Assembly: GCA_003669615.1 (NCBI GenBank)
Contig: QWOO01000126.1
Location: forward strand, 1-32,634
Reading direction: 5' to 3'
DNA from: Planctomycetota bacterium
GTDB taxonomy: Bacteria; Planctomycetota; Planctomycetia; Planctomycetales; Planctomycetaceae
DNA: 32,634 bases
How positions within the stretch are numbered: the first letter of the stretch is position 1; each line of letters begins with the position of its first letter. The notes beneath the pieces are model-generated. The model was not told the DNA's origin, made no database searches, and saw only the letters and a program-made list of their open reading frames with translations. A program made the position numbers and the translations under genes. This document shows, in pieces, positions 1 through 8,768 of the stretch.

Positions 1-1188
1 CACCGCGCCCAGACGCTGGATCGACCGCAGTCCCGAATACGAGTAGTCCTGAAAGACGCCCGGATCCGGTTCACCGGGGACTCGATCCTGACGAATATAG
101 ACCGGTTCAAAGAAGGCTCGCATCTGAAAATAGTTATCATGCGTGATCGGATCATACTTGTGATCGTGGCAATGCGCACAATTAAACGTCAGCCCTAGAA
201 ACGCCTTGCCCGTGTGTTCCACAGCACTCCGCATCCAGTCATTGGAGTTCAGAGAATAGTAGTTGCGAATCAGGTAGCCCGTCGCAACTCCCGCGTCGTA
301 GTCTTCGGGGCAGATTTCGTCTGCAGCCAGCATTTCCTGAACCATGCGGTCGTAGCCTCGGCCTTCGTTGAGCGACTTCACGATCCAGTCGCGCCATCGA
401 AAAATCTGCGACGCACTGTTACGCACGTCGTTGGAATCGCGCCGTCCATACCAGTCACTGTATCGCCAAATATCCATCCAGTGACGAGCCCAACGTTCGC
501 CATGTCGAGGATCATTCAGCAGTCGATCGACCGCTGTCGTATAGGCGTCTTCGGAATCGTCCGCCACAAACGCCAGCAGCTCATCGCGAGTCGGCGGCAA
601 TCCGATCAGATCCAGTGTGACTCGCCGCAGCAGCACCGGCTTGGACGCTGGCGGCCGAGGTTCAAGGCCATGCTCAGAAAGCTTCGCCATCAAAAGCGCA
701 TCGACAGAAGAAGTCGAAGAGGCATCACCTGCGAGCGACTGCACTAAAGGACGAACTGGTTTCTGAAAGGCCCAGTGCAAGCCGGGATCTTTTTCCGGCT
801 GTTCTCCGTCCGGTGAACGGGCTCCGTCGTTGATCCAGTTTCGCAGGAGACTAATCTGATGTTCGGAAAGTGGTTCACCCTCCGGCGGCATTCGAAGGGA
901 ATGATCGGCCGAAATCACGCGGTCCATCAGACTGCCCGAGGACGGCCGATCGAACGCAATCACGGGGCCGCTGTCACTTCCTTTTCGAATCAGTGATCCC
1001 GAATCCAGTCGCAGGCCCGCCTGTTGCTGAAGCGCTCCATGACAGGAAAAGCAGCGGGCTTTGAGCACCGGCTTGATGTCGCGAAGGTAATCAACAGATT
1101 CAGTCTGAGCGACACCCGCCCCGATGACGCAGGCCTGAGCAAAGCAGACCGTCAGCAGCCAAATGCAGCAGCGGATCGCAGGATGCAT
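1..1188 (-). CDS. PSD1 / DUF1549-DUF1553 planctomycete cytochrome-c-like domain protein (3' end beyond the window)
   Basis: Manual reverse translation from ATG at 1188: MHPAIRCCIWLLTVCFAQA...DYLRDIKPVLKARCFSCHGALQQQAGLRLDS...RMPPEGEPLSEHQISLLRNWINDGA...VTLDLIGLPPTRDEL...DRLLNDPRHGERWARHWMDIWRYSD...FNCAHCHDHKYDPIT. Signal peptide, CxxCH haem motif and DUF1549 motifs. Open to the window edge, so absent from the ORF track. Confidence 0.92.
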   Translation of the reverse strand, partial: MHPAIRCCIWLLTVCFAQACVIGAGVAQTESVDYLRDIKPVLKARCFSCHGALQQQAGLRLDSGSLIRKGSDSGPVIAFDRPSSGSLMDRVISADHSLRMPPEGEPLSEHQISLLRNWINDGARSPDGEQPEKDPGLHWAFQKPVRPLVQSLAGDASSTSSVDALLMAKLSEHGLEPRPPASKPVLLRRVTLDLIGLPPTRDELLAFVADDSEDAYTTAVDRLLNDPRHGERWARHWMDIWRYSDWYGRRDSNDVRNSASQIFRWRDWIVKSLNEGRGYDRMVQEMLAADEICPEDYDAGVATGYLIRNYYSLNSNDWMRSAVEHTGKAFLGLTFNCAHCHDHKYDPITHDNYFQMRAFFEPVYIRQDRVPGEPDPGVFQDYSYSGLRSIQRLGAV

Positions 1189-1346
1189 AAGATCAGTCCT
1201 CTTCCGGTCATGACAGACACTGCGATGGTTCACGATCAACACACATTAAATCTGAACATAACAGCCGTTTCAAATCCCGGCAACGAACTTTCTCAAAGCC
1301 TGAACATACGAACGGATGGGAAGAAACACAGTTGTCGACAGATCAA

Positions 1347-2010
1347 TCAGCCCAGCAGCTCGCGAACGATCTGGCCATTGGTCACGTGATGAGGACGTCC
1401 TGCAGGATCAGGGAAGGTGGCTTCGGGCCTGATAACGAGCAAGTGAAACACAGTGGCCGCAAGATCACTCGGAGTCATTCGACCGGAGACTGGAAAACTT
1501 CCGGTAACATCACTGGCACCATCAACCTGGCCCGTCCAAACGCCGGCACCGGCCATCACAAACGGAAAGACACCGCCCCAGTGATCTCGTCCGCCGCTGG
1601 CGTTGAACTTTGACGTTCGTCCCATTTCACCCACAGCAACAACGAGAGTTACGGATCGACAATCGCTGCAATGAGATATCAGCCTGCAACCCAGACCCGT
1701 CTGCATGAAATTCAGCGGCAGATGGGTCACAGCGAAAAATCTCAGGGTCCCATTCTCGCCCCATGAAGCCAGCATTCTGCCCCGGAAGAAGAATGTCAGG
1801 ATTGGCGATAGTAGGTTCAGGAAGCTGCACGGCCGGAAACGGAACTTTGCCGCTGGTTTTCAGCCGCTTGACGATCGAACCAATCGTCGGCCAGTCGTTG
1901 GGTGCCAGGAATCTCATATCAGGCCCGACATACTTCTGACCTGTGTTGACCCAGTAACCCCCGGATTCATGATTGGAATCATCAGTCGCCGGCGAGTCGT
2001 GAAGTCACAG
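1347..2010 (-). pseudogene. DUF1501 family protein remnant (frameshift plus internal deletion)
   Basis: Two minus-strand frames carry adjoining DUF1501 pieces: ...SNHESGGYWVNTGQKYVGPDMRFLAPNDWPTIGSIVKRLK...ILLPGQNAGFMGREWDPEIFRCDP...ADISLQRLSIR (ORF 1627-1917 extended upstream) and VTLVVAVGEMGRTSKFNASGGRDHWGGVFPFVMAGAGV...VFHLLVIRPEATFPDPAGRPHHVTNGQIVRELLG (ORF 1347-1775). The middle segment and N-terminus are missing. Confidence 0.8.
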
Positions 2011-2313
2011 AAGCCGGCTCAAGGCATGTTCGTTAGTCGCTGAGTCGCGTTCTGCCTTTGCCGACGGCGGATTGGTGGGTCCACTCAATGCCAGTGCGAT
2101 CAATTCGGAAGGGGCGAAGTTGAACAATTGACGCCAATGCTGTCACGAAGATCACCGCCATCGATCAGAATCTTGACCTCGATGTGGATTTTGCCCTGCA
2201 CGGAATTCAGGCCGAGTGGACGCCAGCCAAAGAACCAGTCGACCGCTTCAATGACCTTGTCCCGAGCGGAGCAAGAATGGCCAAGTAGCCCATTTTTGAC
2301 GCCAGCTCGACGG

Positions 2314-2919
2314 CTATCTGGTCTGGTTTTGCGAAGGCAGAGGTCGTCCATGCATGATCTGCGTTTGCCCGTGATGTGGCTGCGATGCGCTTTCGTCGAA
2401 GGATGCCTGATGAATGTCGTGTTGCGGCCGATTGGCAGGATGGCCAGAGACTGGTACATCTCTCCCGGACACAATTGCCTGACCCTGGTGGAGATCGGCG
2501 ACGGCGGATGAAGCTGGCACCTGTCCCTGAATCTCGGAATCAAATTTCCATATCGCGCCTGTCGCCGCATCAATGACCAGCCCTGGCACGCCTCCGATCA
2601 CAATGTTACCAGCAGTCCACCAATTAATCTTCGTGTCGATCTGATTACGAACAGCGCCTTCCTGTCCGGCGTAGACGACAGTGTATTCCGCCGGACGAAA
2701 TGGTCCGGTACTGGTTTTCAATGTCACCTGTTGAGGCGTCAAACCAGAATGGACGATATTCCCTTTTTCATCCACCACACTGAAGAAAGTAGGACCGCCA
2801 GAATTGTTGATCGTTACCTGATCCTTGCGGCCACTGACAATCGTGGCACATCCCCCAGCGCTGCAGGCAAACGTCAGAATCAACGACCAGCGGATCAACA
2901 GTTGAGTTGAGTTCATCAT
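2314..2919 (-). CDS. Putative lipoprotein (GCATIVSG lipobox-type N-terminus), C-terminal tail atypical
   Basis: MMNSTQLLIRWSLILTFACSAGGCATIVSGRKDQVTINNSGGPTFFSVVDEKGNIVHSG...; signal peptide plus lipobox AGGC; glycine-rich hydrophobic segment NIVIGGVPGLVIDAATGAIWKFD. Confidence 0.65.
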   Translation of the reverse strand: MMNSTQLLIRWSLILTFACSAGGCATIVSGRKDQVTINNSGGPTFFSVVDEKGNIVHSGLTPQQVTLKTSTGPFRPAEYTVVYAGQEGAVRNQIDTKINWWTAGNIVIGGVPGLVIDAATGAIWKFDSEIQGQVPASSAVADLHQGQAIVSGRDVPVSGHPANRPQHDIHQASFDESASQPHHGQTQIMHGRPLPSQNQTR

Positions 2920-3265
2920 TCGAATCTTCCGCGCTGCCCGGCACAGGTTGTTATTTTAATCGCAATCGGTGGCCACCATTAAGCCACGGAGTATGAGAAC
3001 AATTTCTCGTAGCCGCCAAGAGCGAACAGGTGCTCGGGATGCGAAGAACCTTGGACAATCCCGCCGGGACGCCGTTATCCGGCACAAAAGGCCGTTGCGA
3101 GGAGACAGGGGACCTATGACGTCTAATCGCATGATGCGTGGGCTTCGTCAACACTTGATGTGACGATTGCCGCCTCGATTATTTTCGCCGACGGTGCGGC
3201 GAATCTGCGTAGACGGGACACTTGTCAGCTCGCATGCAACACCAAAACCTATTTGTGACGCCGCA

Positions 3266-3712
3266 CTAGTGAAACTGGCAGGAGCCTGAGTTGCCGCAGA
3301 CATCGCAACCGATGGCAGTAGAAGCGGAATCGGCCTGCTCACGGCAATGGCGGATGCGATCGTTGATGATATCCAGCATTCCCGGGTGCAGACCAAACGG
3401 CGCGGTGACCAGCCAGCGAACGTCGGGATAATTGGTGGCAGCGGCTTTAACAAGAGACGGAATGTCTTCGGTCCAGTGACGGCCGGGAGAAAGGAAGTAC
3501 GGGAAGACGATAATCTCCGTGGCGCCCTTTTCCACACAGGCTGAAAACGCCTGAGCAATCGTGGGCTCGGCGAGTTCCATGTGCGCGGGTTCGACGATCG
3601 AGTACTGCGACTGCGCGGCGAAACGTTCGGCGGCGGTGTGGAGCATTTCATTGCTCGCACCACGACGGGAGCCGTGGTCGACGATGATAATGGCGGTGAC
3701 TGGGTCGGACAT
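3266..3712 (-). CDS. CbiX/SirB-like sirohydrochlorin chelatase family protein with Cys-rich C-terminus
   Basis: MSDPVTAIIIVDHGSRRGASNEMLHTAAERFA...VEPAHMELAEPTIAQAFSACVEKGATEIIVFPYFLSPGRHWTEDIPSLV; DHGSR and FPYFLSPGRH motifs of the CbiX family; ends CDVCGNSGSCQFH. Confidence 0.88.
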   Translation of the reverse strand: MSDPVTAIIIVDHGSRRGASNEMLHTAAERFAAQSQYSIVEPAHMELAEPTIAQAFSACVEKGATEIIVFPYFLSPGRHWTEDIPSLVKAAATNYPDVRWLVTAPFGLHPGMLDIINDRIRHCREQADSASTAIGCDVCGNSGSCQFH

Positions 3713-3785
3713 GGGCGGCTTGTTCGCGGAGAGATAATAAAGTGATACGGCCTGAGCCTGAGGCAGTTTTGAAAATAAACAGTCG

Positions 3786-4748
3786 CTACGCTGGAACCGC
3801 GATACTGTCCATCAGGGATTTTAAAATCTGAGTCGCTCGCTGACGATGGCCCTCCCGCAGCACGCCGCGACAGACCACACGATGAGCCAGAACCGGGATA
3901 GCCACCTGTTTAATATCATCAGGGATTACATAATTGCGGCCTTCCACAAAGGCGATGGCCTGAGCCGCGCGATACAACGTCAATGCACCGCGAGTGCTGA
4001 CGCCCAGCGTAAGTTCGGCGTGAGACCGCGTCCGAGTCGTCAGTTCCAGCATATACTCGGCCAATGAATTTTCGACATTGACGGCCTGAACCAGCTTTTG
4101 CAGTTCGAGAACTTCATCGGCATTAGTCACTGCCGACAGGCTGTCCACGGGCTGACCAGAGCGATGCCGCTGCAGGATTTCGAGTTCGGCCTTTCGATCC
4201 GGATACCCTACGCTCAGGCACATCATAAAGCGATCCAACTGGTTCTCGGGAAGCGGATAGGTTCCCTCAAACTCATAGGGATTCTGAGTCGCAATCACCA
4301 GAAAAGGTTCCTGCAACTGGTGCGTCAGCCCTTCGATGGAAACCTGACGCTCACTCATCGCCTCCAGCAACGCACTCTGATTGCGCGGAGTCGTGCGGTT
4401 AATTTCGTCAGCGAGCAGAATGTTGGTGAAGATCGGACCGGGACGAAATTCAAAGTCGCCAGTCGCAGGTCGATAGACGCTGGATCCCAAAATGTCGCTG
4501 GGCAACAGATCGGGCGTAAACTGCATTCGCACAAAGCGGCAGCCAAGCGACTTTGAAAGCGCTCTTGCAAGCGACGTTTTGCCGAGACCCGGAGCATCTT
4601 CAAGAAGGATGTGGCCACCGGCCAGAAGTGCGACAACCGACAACTTAATTGTCTGTGGTTTTCCAAGTACCGCACTTTCCACATTGGCAATGATGCGCCG
4701 AACAACCTCGTGACTCACATGCAGCTCCGAACGGATGGACACGAACAC
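3786..4748 (-). CDS. MoxR family AAA+ ATPase
   Basis: Walker A GGHILLEDAPGLGKTSLARALSKSL, Walker B NILLADEINRTTPRNQSALLEAMSERQVSIEG, ATQNPYEFEGTYPLPENQLDRFMM, GVSTRGALTLYRAAQAIAFVEGRNYVIPDDI. Confidence 0.95.
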   Translation of the reverse strand: MFVSIRSELHVSHEVVRRIIANVESAVLGKPQTIKLSVVALLAGGHILLEDAPGLGKTSLARALSKSLGCRFVRMQFTPDLLPSDILGSSVYRPATGDFEFRPGPIFTNILLADEINRTTPRNQSALLEAMSERQVSIEGLTHQLQEPFLVIATQNPYEFEGTYPLPENQLDRFMMCLSVGYPDRKAELEILQRHRSGQPVDSLSAVTNADEVLELQKLVQAVNVENSLAEYMLELTTRTRSHAELTLGVSTRGALTLYRAAQAIAFVEGRNYVIPDDIKQVAIPVLAHRVVCRGVLREGHRQRATQILKSLMDSIAVPA

Positions 4749-4847
4749 TCAGACAGGCGTCGGAAGTCTATCGCCTTCTCCGACGTTCCACCACACTCCC
4801 GATACTGAACAAACCCTTAAGTTGCCATTTCCGCCATTCGCACTGGC

Positions 4848-6593
4848 TCAATTCAGCAACTCCGGCTCTCTCTTTGTAAGTGTCGGATGCAGAACTCTCT
4901 GCCGAGCAGCTTCGGCCGCGCGAGCTGGAGCAAACGCATCTCGGCCGCTTCGCCCCGGAAAGCCGGGCCATGCCACGATTCCGGCAGGCATCTCGTCTGT
5001 TGCTCGTCGCCGCCACTCCGGAACGTAAGTCGGCAGCTGTGGATCATCGAATACCGAACGACGGCCCCAAAGAATCGATCGCCCGTCACCATACAGCCGG
5101 ACCCACGCCTTGTGTTGATCCAGAAACTTCACAGCCGGCGTATCCGCGATCCGATCCATCAGAACCAGATTCGGATTGCCAAATTCGAGCACCCGATTGG
5201 AATCGACAGGTCCGGACGCCGGGCCGCGATGACGACGCGACAGATCACTTCCAAACAGCAGATCGAAATTCATGTCGACCACAGGCTGTGGATAGCACGT
5301 ATCATAGCGACCATCAAAACCAACCGTAGTCGTCGGCGCCAACGCGGCGAGGGCATACTGAGCCCAGTCGAATGTCACGACCATGCGACCATTAATATTT
5401 TCGCCTGCTAAAAACTGGATCGCCGAAACCGGATACTGACTGCGATCCACACCAAAATTGACGAACGAATAACCAAGCAGCCCCAGCAGCAGCGTAGCGA
5501 CAACGCCCAATTCGGCAACCAGCCAGCGAATTTCTTTGCGAGACAGTTCCTGATGAGTTCCGAGAGTGGGTCGCCATTCGACAACACGCTGCCAGAGCGA
5601 TTCCAGATGTTGTGGCATCCAGAAACCAAAAGCAATGGCGAAGAATGCGAGGTGGCGTACATGTCCCAGTGTCTGCACAGCGATTAGTCCCAGGACCGTT
5701 AATTCCACCCAGTCACGTCGGCGACGTGTGCATTGAAGACTGACCAGTGTCAGCACCGATAGCACCGCAAACGGAACGGCAGTGACGCCCCCATCGAAGA
5801 TATTGGCCCACTCAGAAACTTCCGGGCGTGGCTGACTGAGTGACACAATCATCCAGTAGGGCAGTTCGTATCCGTACGGATTGATCAACACAGCGCCAAC
5901 TGCGCAGATGCTGATGGCAGAGAAATGCAGAATGGTCTTTAAACAATTGGTCTCGCGACGCAGCAGCAACTCGATGGAGCGAAGTCCGAGTACTGCAATC
6001 AGCACGCAGAGCCCTGCCGCAAATCCTCCGTGAGAATTTGTCCAGACCGTCATCAACGGCACACACATCCACAGCCAGCGAAATTCGACACGCCTGTCTT
6101 CAGCCCAGCTGCGAAACGCACGTTCGATCGCCATGAACATCAGGCCGCAGCACAGAAAACTAAACAGCTGTGGTCGTGCGAGCCAGAATTCACTCAGTCC
6201 CCATGCAACGGGAACCATCGCAACCACTGCGGTTAATGTGGCGAGTTGTCGACGCTGAGCCGTGCGAACCATTCCCCACAACAGCCAGAGTCCGGCGACA
6301 CACTTGAAGATCATCAGACCCAGACCACCGACCGTACGCTGGCCGAGTGCAACGGCCAGTTCAAACAGATTTTCGTGATTGACCCAGGGCTGATCGGGGG
6401 TCGAATAGGTGTGCGTAGCGGTCCGCGGCATCTCGCCAGCAGAGAGCCAGTCTTCCCCGTATTGAATATGTCCCCACAGATCGGGTTCAATCGTGCGCCA
6501 TGCCAGAAGATTGGCCGCTACCAAGGTCAGCAGCAACACAATGCCTCGAGACAGCCACTGTTGACTGCCTTCTTGTTGTTGAATGCCCTGCAT
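4848..6593 (-). CDS. Polytopic membrane protein, possibly GT-C-like glycosyltransferase
   Basis: 581 aa with many hydrophobic helices; N-terminal TM followed by an acidic/aromatic luminal loop (WRTIEPDLWGHIQYGEDWLSAGEMPRT...), an arrangement seen in GT-C proteins; soluble C-terminal part. Confidence 0.6.
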   Translation of the reverse strand: MQGIQQQEGSQQWLSRGIVLLLTLVAANLLAWRTIEPDLWGHIQYGEDWLSAGEMPRTATHTYSTPDQPWVNHENLFELAVALGQRTVGGLGLMIFKCVAGLWLLWGMVRTAQRRQLATLTAVVAMVPVAWGLSEFWLARPQLFSFLCCGLMFMAIERAFRSWAEDRRVEFRWLWMCVPLMTVWTNSHGGFAAGLCVLIAVLGLRSIELLLRRETNCLKTILHFSAISICAVGAVLINPYGYELPYWMIVSLSQPRPEVSEWANIFDGGVTAVPFAVLSVLTLVSLQCTRRRRDWVELTVLGLIAVQTLGHVRHLAFFAIAFGFWMPQHLESLWQRVVEWRPTLGTHQELSRKEIRWLVAELGVVATLLLGLLGYSFVNFGVDRSQYPVSAIQFLAGENINGRMVVTFDWAQYALAALAPTTTVGFDGRYDTCYPQPVVDMNFDLLFGSDLSRRHRGPASGPVDSNRVLEFGNPNLVLMDRIADTPAVKFLDQHKAWVRLYGDGRSILWGRRSVFDDPQLPTYVPEWRRRATDEMPAGIVAWPGFPGRSGRDAFAPARAAEAARQRVLHPTLTKREPELLN

Positions 6594-6801
6594 CTCTCAA
6601 CTCTCGCCTGTCACACTGCCGAATTCCATGGGCCGGATTGCCGCCTAAAGTCAGCGTAGCTCAGGTCCGTCATGTTGCGCGGCAGGTTTTCAAGACAGTG
6701 GGATGCCAGATCGCATCCTGTCGCTAAAATCCCTTTATGCAGAACAACTGCTGCAACTGACATCCGTCCTTTCTGACCGCATTTCGAATTCAGACGTCGC
6801 C

Positions 6802-7377
6802 ATGAAAACTCGGCAAGTCATTTTTCCGCTTTTGCTCGCCTGCGTCACTGCGGCCACTCTGTGGCGTGCAGCGAATCCTCGCGAAAAAGTTGTCGTTTCC
6901 CTTGAGTCACTCAACTTGATGCCGGCCCCGGAATTCCAGCTGCTGGATCAGAATTCGCGGCCCACACAGCTGAAGGGCTACGTTGGTCGTTACCGAGCTC
7001 TCATCTATTTTTTCCCTTCAGGCCAGGTTCTGGATTCTGACCCCGTGCTGCAGCGGCTGCGAGAAGTCTTTCCAGCTCTGAAGAGATCGGGCGTGATGGT
7101 GTTTGCCATTTCGACACCGTTGAATCCGGAACAGAAGACGAAGGCCATTTCGTACCCATTTCCAATCCTGCGAGATACAGTCGCGGGCCAGCCGGGTTCG
7201 TGTTCCTTGCGGTGGGGACGCACTCCGACAGTCTCCGGCAACACCCCCTCTGCAAAAATTCAGCCGGCCGTTTTCCTTGTCGAAGGCACCGGCCTGGTCA
7301 GTTGGGAAAACGACTTTCCGAAGCCGACGGAATCACCGCTCGATCTGATCAACGCATTGGTTAGCGGCCAACAATAG
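6802..7377 (+). CDS. Membrane-anchored AhpC/TSA (peroxiredoxin)-like domain protein lacking the catalytic Cys
   Basis: MKTRQVIFPLLLACVTAATLWRAANP... anchor, then PEFQLLDQNSRPTQLKGYVGRYRALIYFFPSGQVLDSDPVLQRLREVFPALKRSGVMVFAIST...YPFPILRD (thioredoxin-fold pattern). Internal ATG at 6802 gives a plausible signal anchor; ORF track start is 6703. Confidence 0.7.
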   Translation: MKTRQVIFPLLLACVTAATLWRAANPREKVVVSLESLNLMPAPEFQLLDQNSRPTQLKGYVGRYRALIYFFPSGQVLDSDPVLQRLREVFPALKRSGVMVFAISTPLNPEQKTKAISYPFPILRDTVAGQPGSCSLRWGRTPTVSGNTPSAKIQPAVFLVEGTGLVSWENDFPKPTESPLDLINALVSGQQ

Positions 7378-7406
7378 TTTGCGAGACCACATTTCAATGA
7401 CTGCGT

Positions 7407-7439
7407 GATTTGCAGAACCGGATTTGCAGAACCGGATTT
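7407..7439. repeat. Short tandem repeat, 14-bp unit gatttgcagaaccg, about 2.4 copies
   Basis: gatttgcagaaccg gatttgcagaaccg gattt read directly. Confidence 0.85.
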
Positions 7440-7450
7440 ATCCCTCGACC

Positions 7451-8635
7451 TCAGACTGACGAACGCTCGACAAGACCACCGACCACCGACAACTCTGGCA
7501 GAAAACGTCGAGTCGCACGGCCATCTGCTTCGGTTGTCTCCTGAAGACGAAACACAGTCAGATGGGCAGGGGACCCTTCTTCCAAAGAACTGGGCGCGAC
7601 CTTCATCAATTCTGCCGGCCGACTTGACGCAAGTGACCACGCATCCTGCAGAGTCGTATTGCAGGTCGACATGAAATGGGCCACGCATTCGCCCGTGGTC
7701 GCTCCGGATCCCGCGAGGAACTGAGTTTGACCGGCCACCACGATGCGGCCATCGGTCAGGACATCGACGGCAACTTCTCCCGTCGAATAGCGTCCCGGGC
7801 GACATCCGCCAAATCCCGAAACATCGGACGTCAGGATTATTCGATCACTGGTCTTGCAACGATGAACACAGTTGAGCATCGTGGCGGGGACGTGCCAGCC
7901 ATCCGCAATCACACTGCATGTCAGCCGATCATCTGCTAACTGCGGCCAAAAGACATTGTCGTGCCGAGGCACCATGCCCGCGCAGCCATTTCCCAGATGC
8001 GTTCCCAGTCGTGCGCCCCGTTCGATGGCCTGCTGAATAATGCTGGTTGAAGCGGCAGTGTGACCAATCGATACGACAACGCCCGTCGCTGCCACCTGTT
8101 CGATAAAGTCCAGGCCGTTGGCGACTTCCGGCGCCAGTGTGACCAGCTTCACCAGTCCTCCGGCCGCCTGCTGCCAACGCAAAAATTCCGACACATCTGC
8201 AGGCCGCACGTGCTGCAGCGGATGAGCTCCACGAGGCCCGTCGACTGGCGAAATGAACGGCCCTTCCACATGACATCCCACGACGGAGTTCCGGACCAGC
8301 ATCGAGTTTTCACGAGCCCGCCGAATCGTGGCGAGCCCGTGTTCGATCGCGCCGCAGGAGGTCGTGATCAGCGTCGGAAAGCAACGAGTGATCCCCTGCT
8401 GAGAGTAAGCACGAATCACTTTTTCCACATCGTCTGTCGTCAGCGTTTCGCTGCAGAACCAGATACCGTGAAATCCGTTGACCTGAATGTCGAACAGTCC
8501 GGGTCCGACAAAAGGAAGTTCGGCTGATTCCTGCGCAGAAACACCGGCAGGAAGGATGGACGCGATCCGGCCATTTCGAATCTGAAGCCGTACCGCTTCG
8601 CCTGTATCAAATCGTCGAGCTGTCAATGTTGTCAT
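7451..8635 (-). CDS. N-acetylglucosamine-6-phosphate deacetylase-like amidohydrolase
   Basis: FVGPGLFDIQVNGFHG, GITRCFPTLITTS, VVGCHVEGPFISPVDGPRGAHP, VVSIGHTAAS, RLGTHLGNGCAG, VIADGWHVP, ILTSDVSGFGG: NagA-type amidohydrolase motifs in order. Confidence 0.85.
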   Translation of the reverse strand: MTTLTARRFDTGEAVRLQIRNGRIASILPAGVSAQESAELPFVGPGLFDIQVNGFHGIWFCSETLTTDDVEKVIRAYSQQGITRCFPTLITTSCGAIEHGLATIRRARENSMLVRNSVVGCHVEGPFISPVDGPRGAHPLQHVRPADVSEFLRWQQAAGGLVKLVTLAPEVANGLDFIEQVAATGVVVSIGHTAASTSIIQQAIERGARLGTHLGNGCAGMVPRHDNVFWPQLADDRLTCSVIADGWHVPATMLNCVHRCKTSDRIILTSDVSGFGGCRPGRYSTGEVAVDVLTDGRIVVAGQTQFLAGSGATTGECVAHFMSTCNTTLQDAWSLASSRPAELMKVAPSSLEEGSPAHLTVFRLQETTEADGRATRRFLPELSVVGGLVERSSV

Positions 8636-8768
8636 TTTGTGCGGCAGACTTTACTTAAGAAGATCAACGAAGGAAGAGAGGAAAATCTGGCGGTTGTGAA
8701 GGTCACTCACGAGCGTCAGCGAAGTCGCTGCATGGGACATTAAGCGTAAGATTCCTGCAAACTCTGAT

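Noticed and set aside
214-747. 177-aa plus-strand ORF near the left edge
   Set aside because: Antisense to the PSD1/DUF1549 gene.
7407-7439. 14-bp tandem duplication considered as a CRISPR-like or regulatory repeat
   Set aside because: Only about 2.4 direct copies without spacers; likely a simple slippage duplication.
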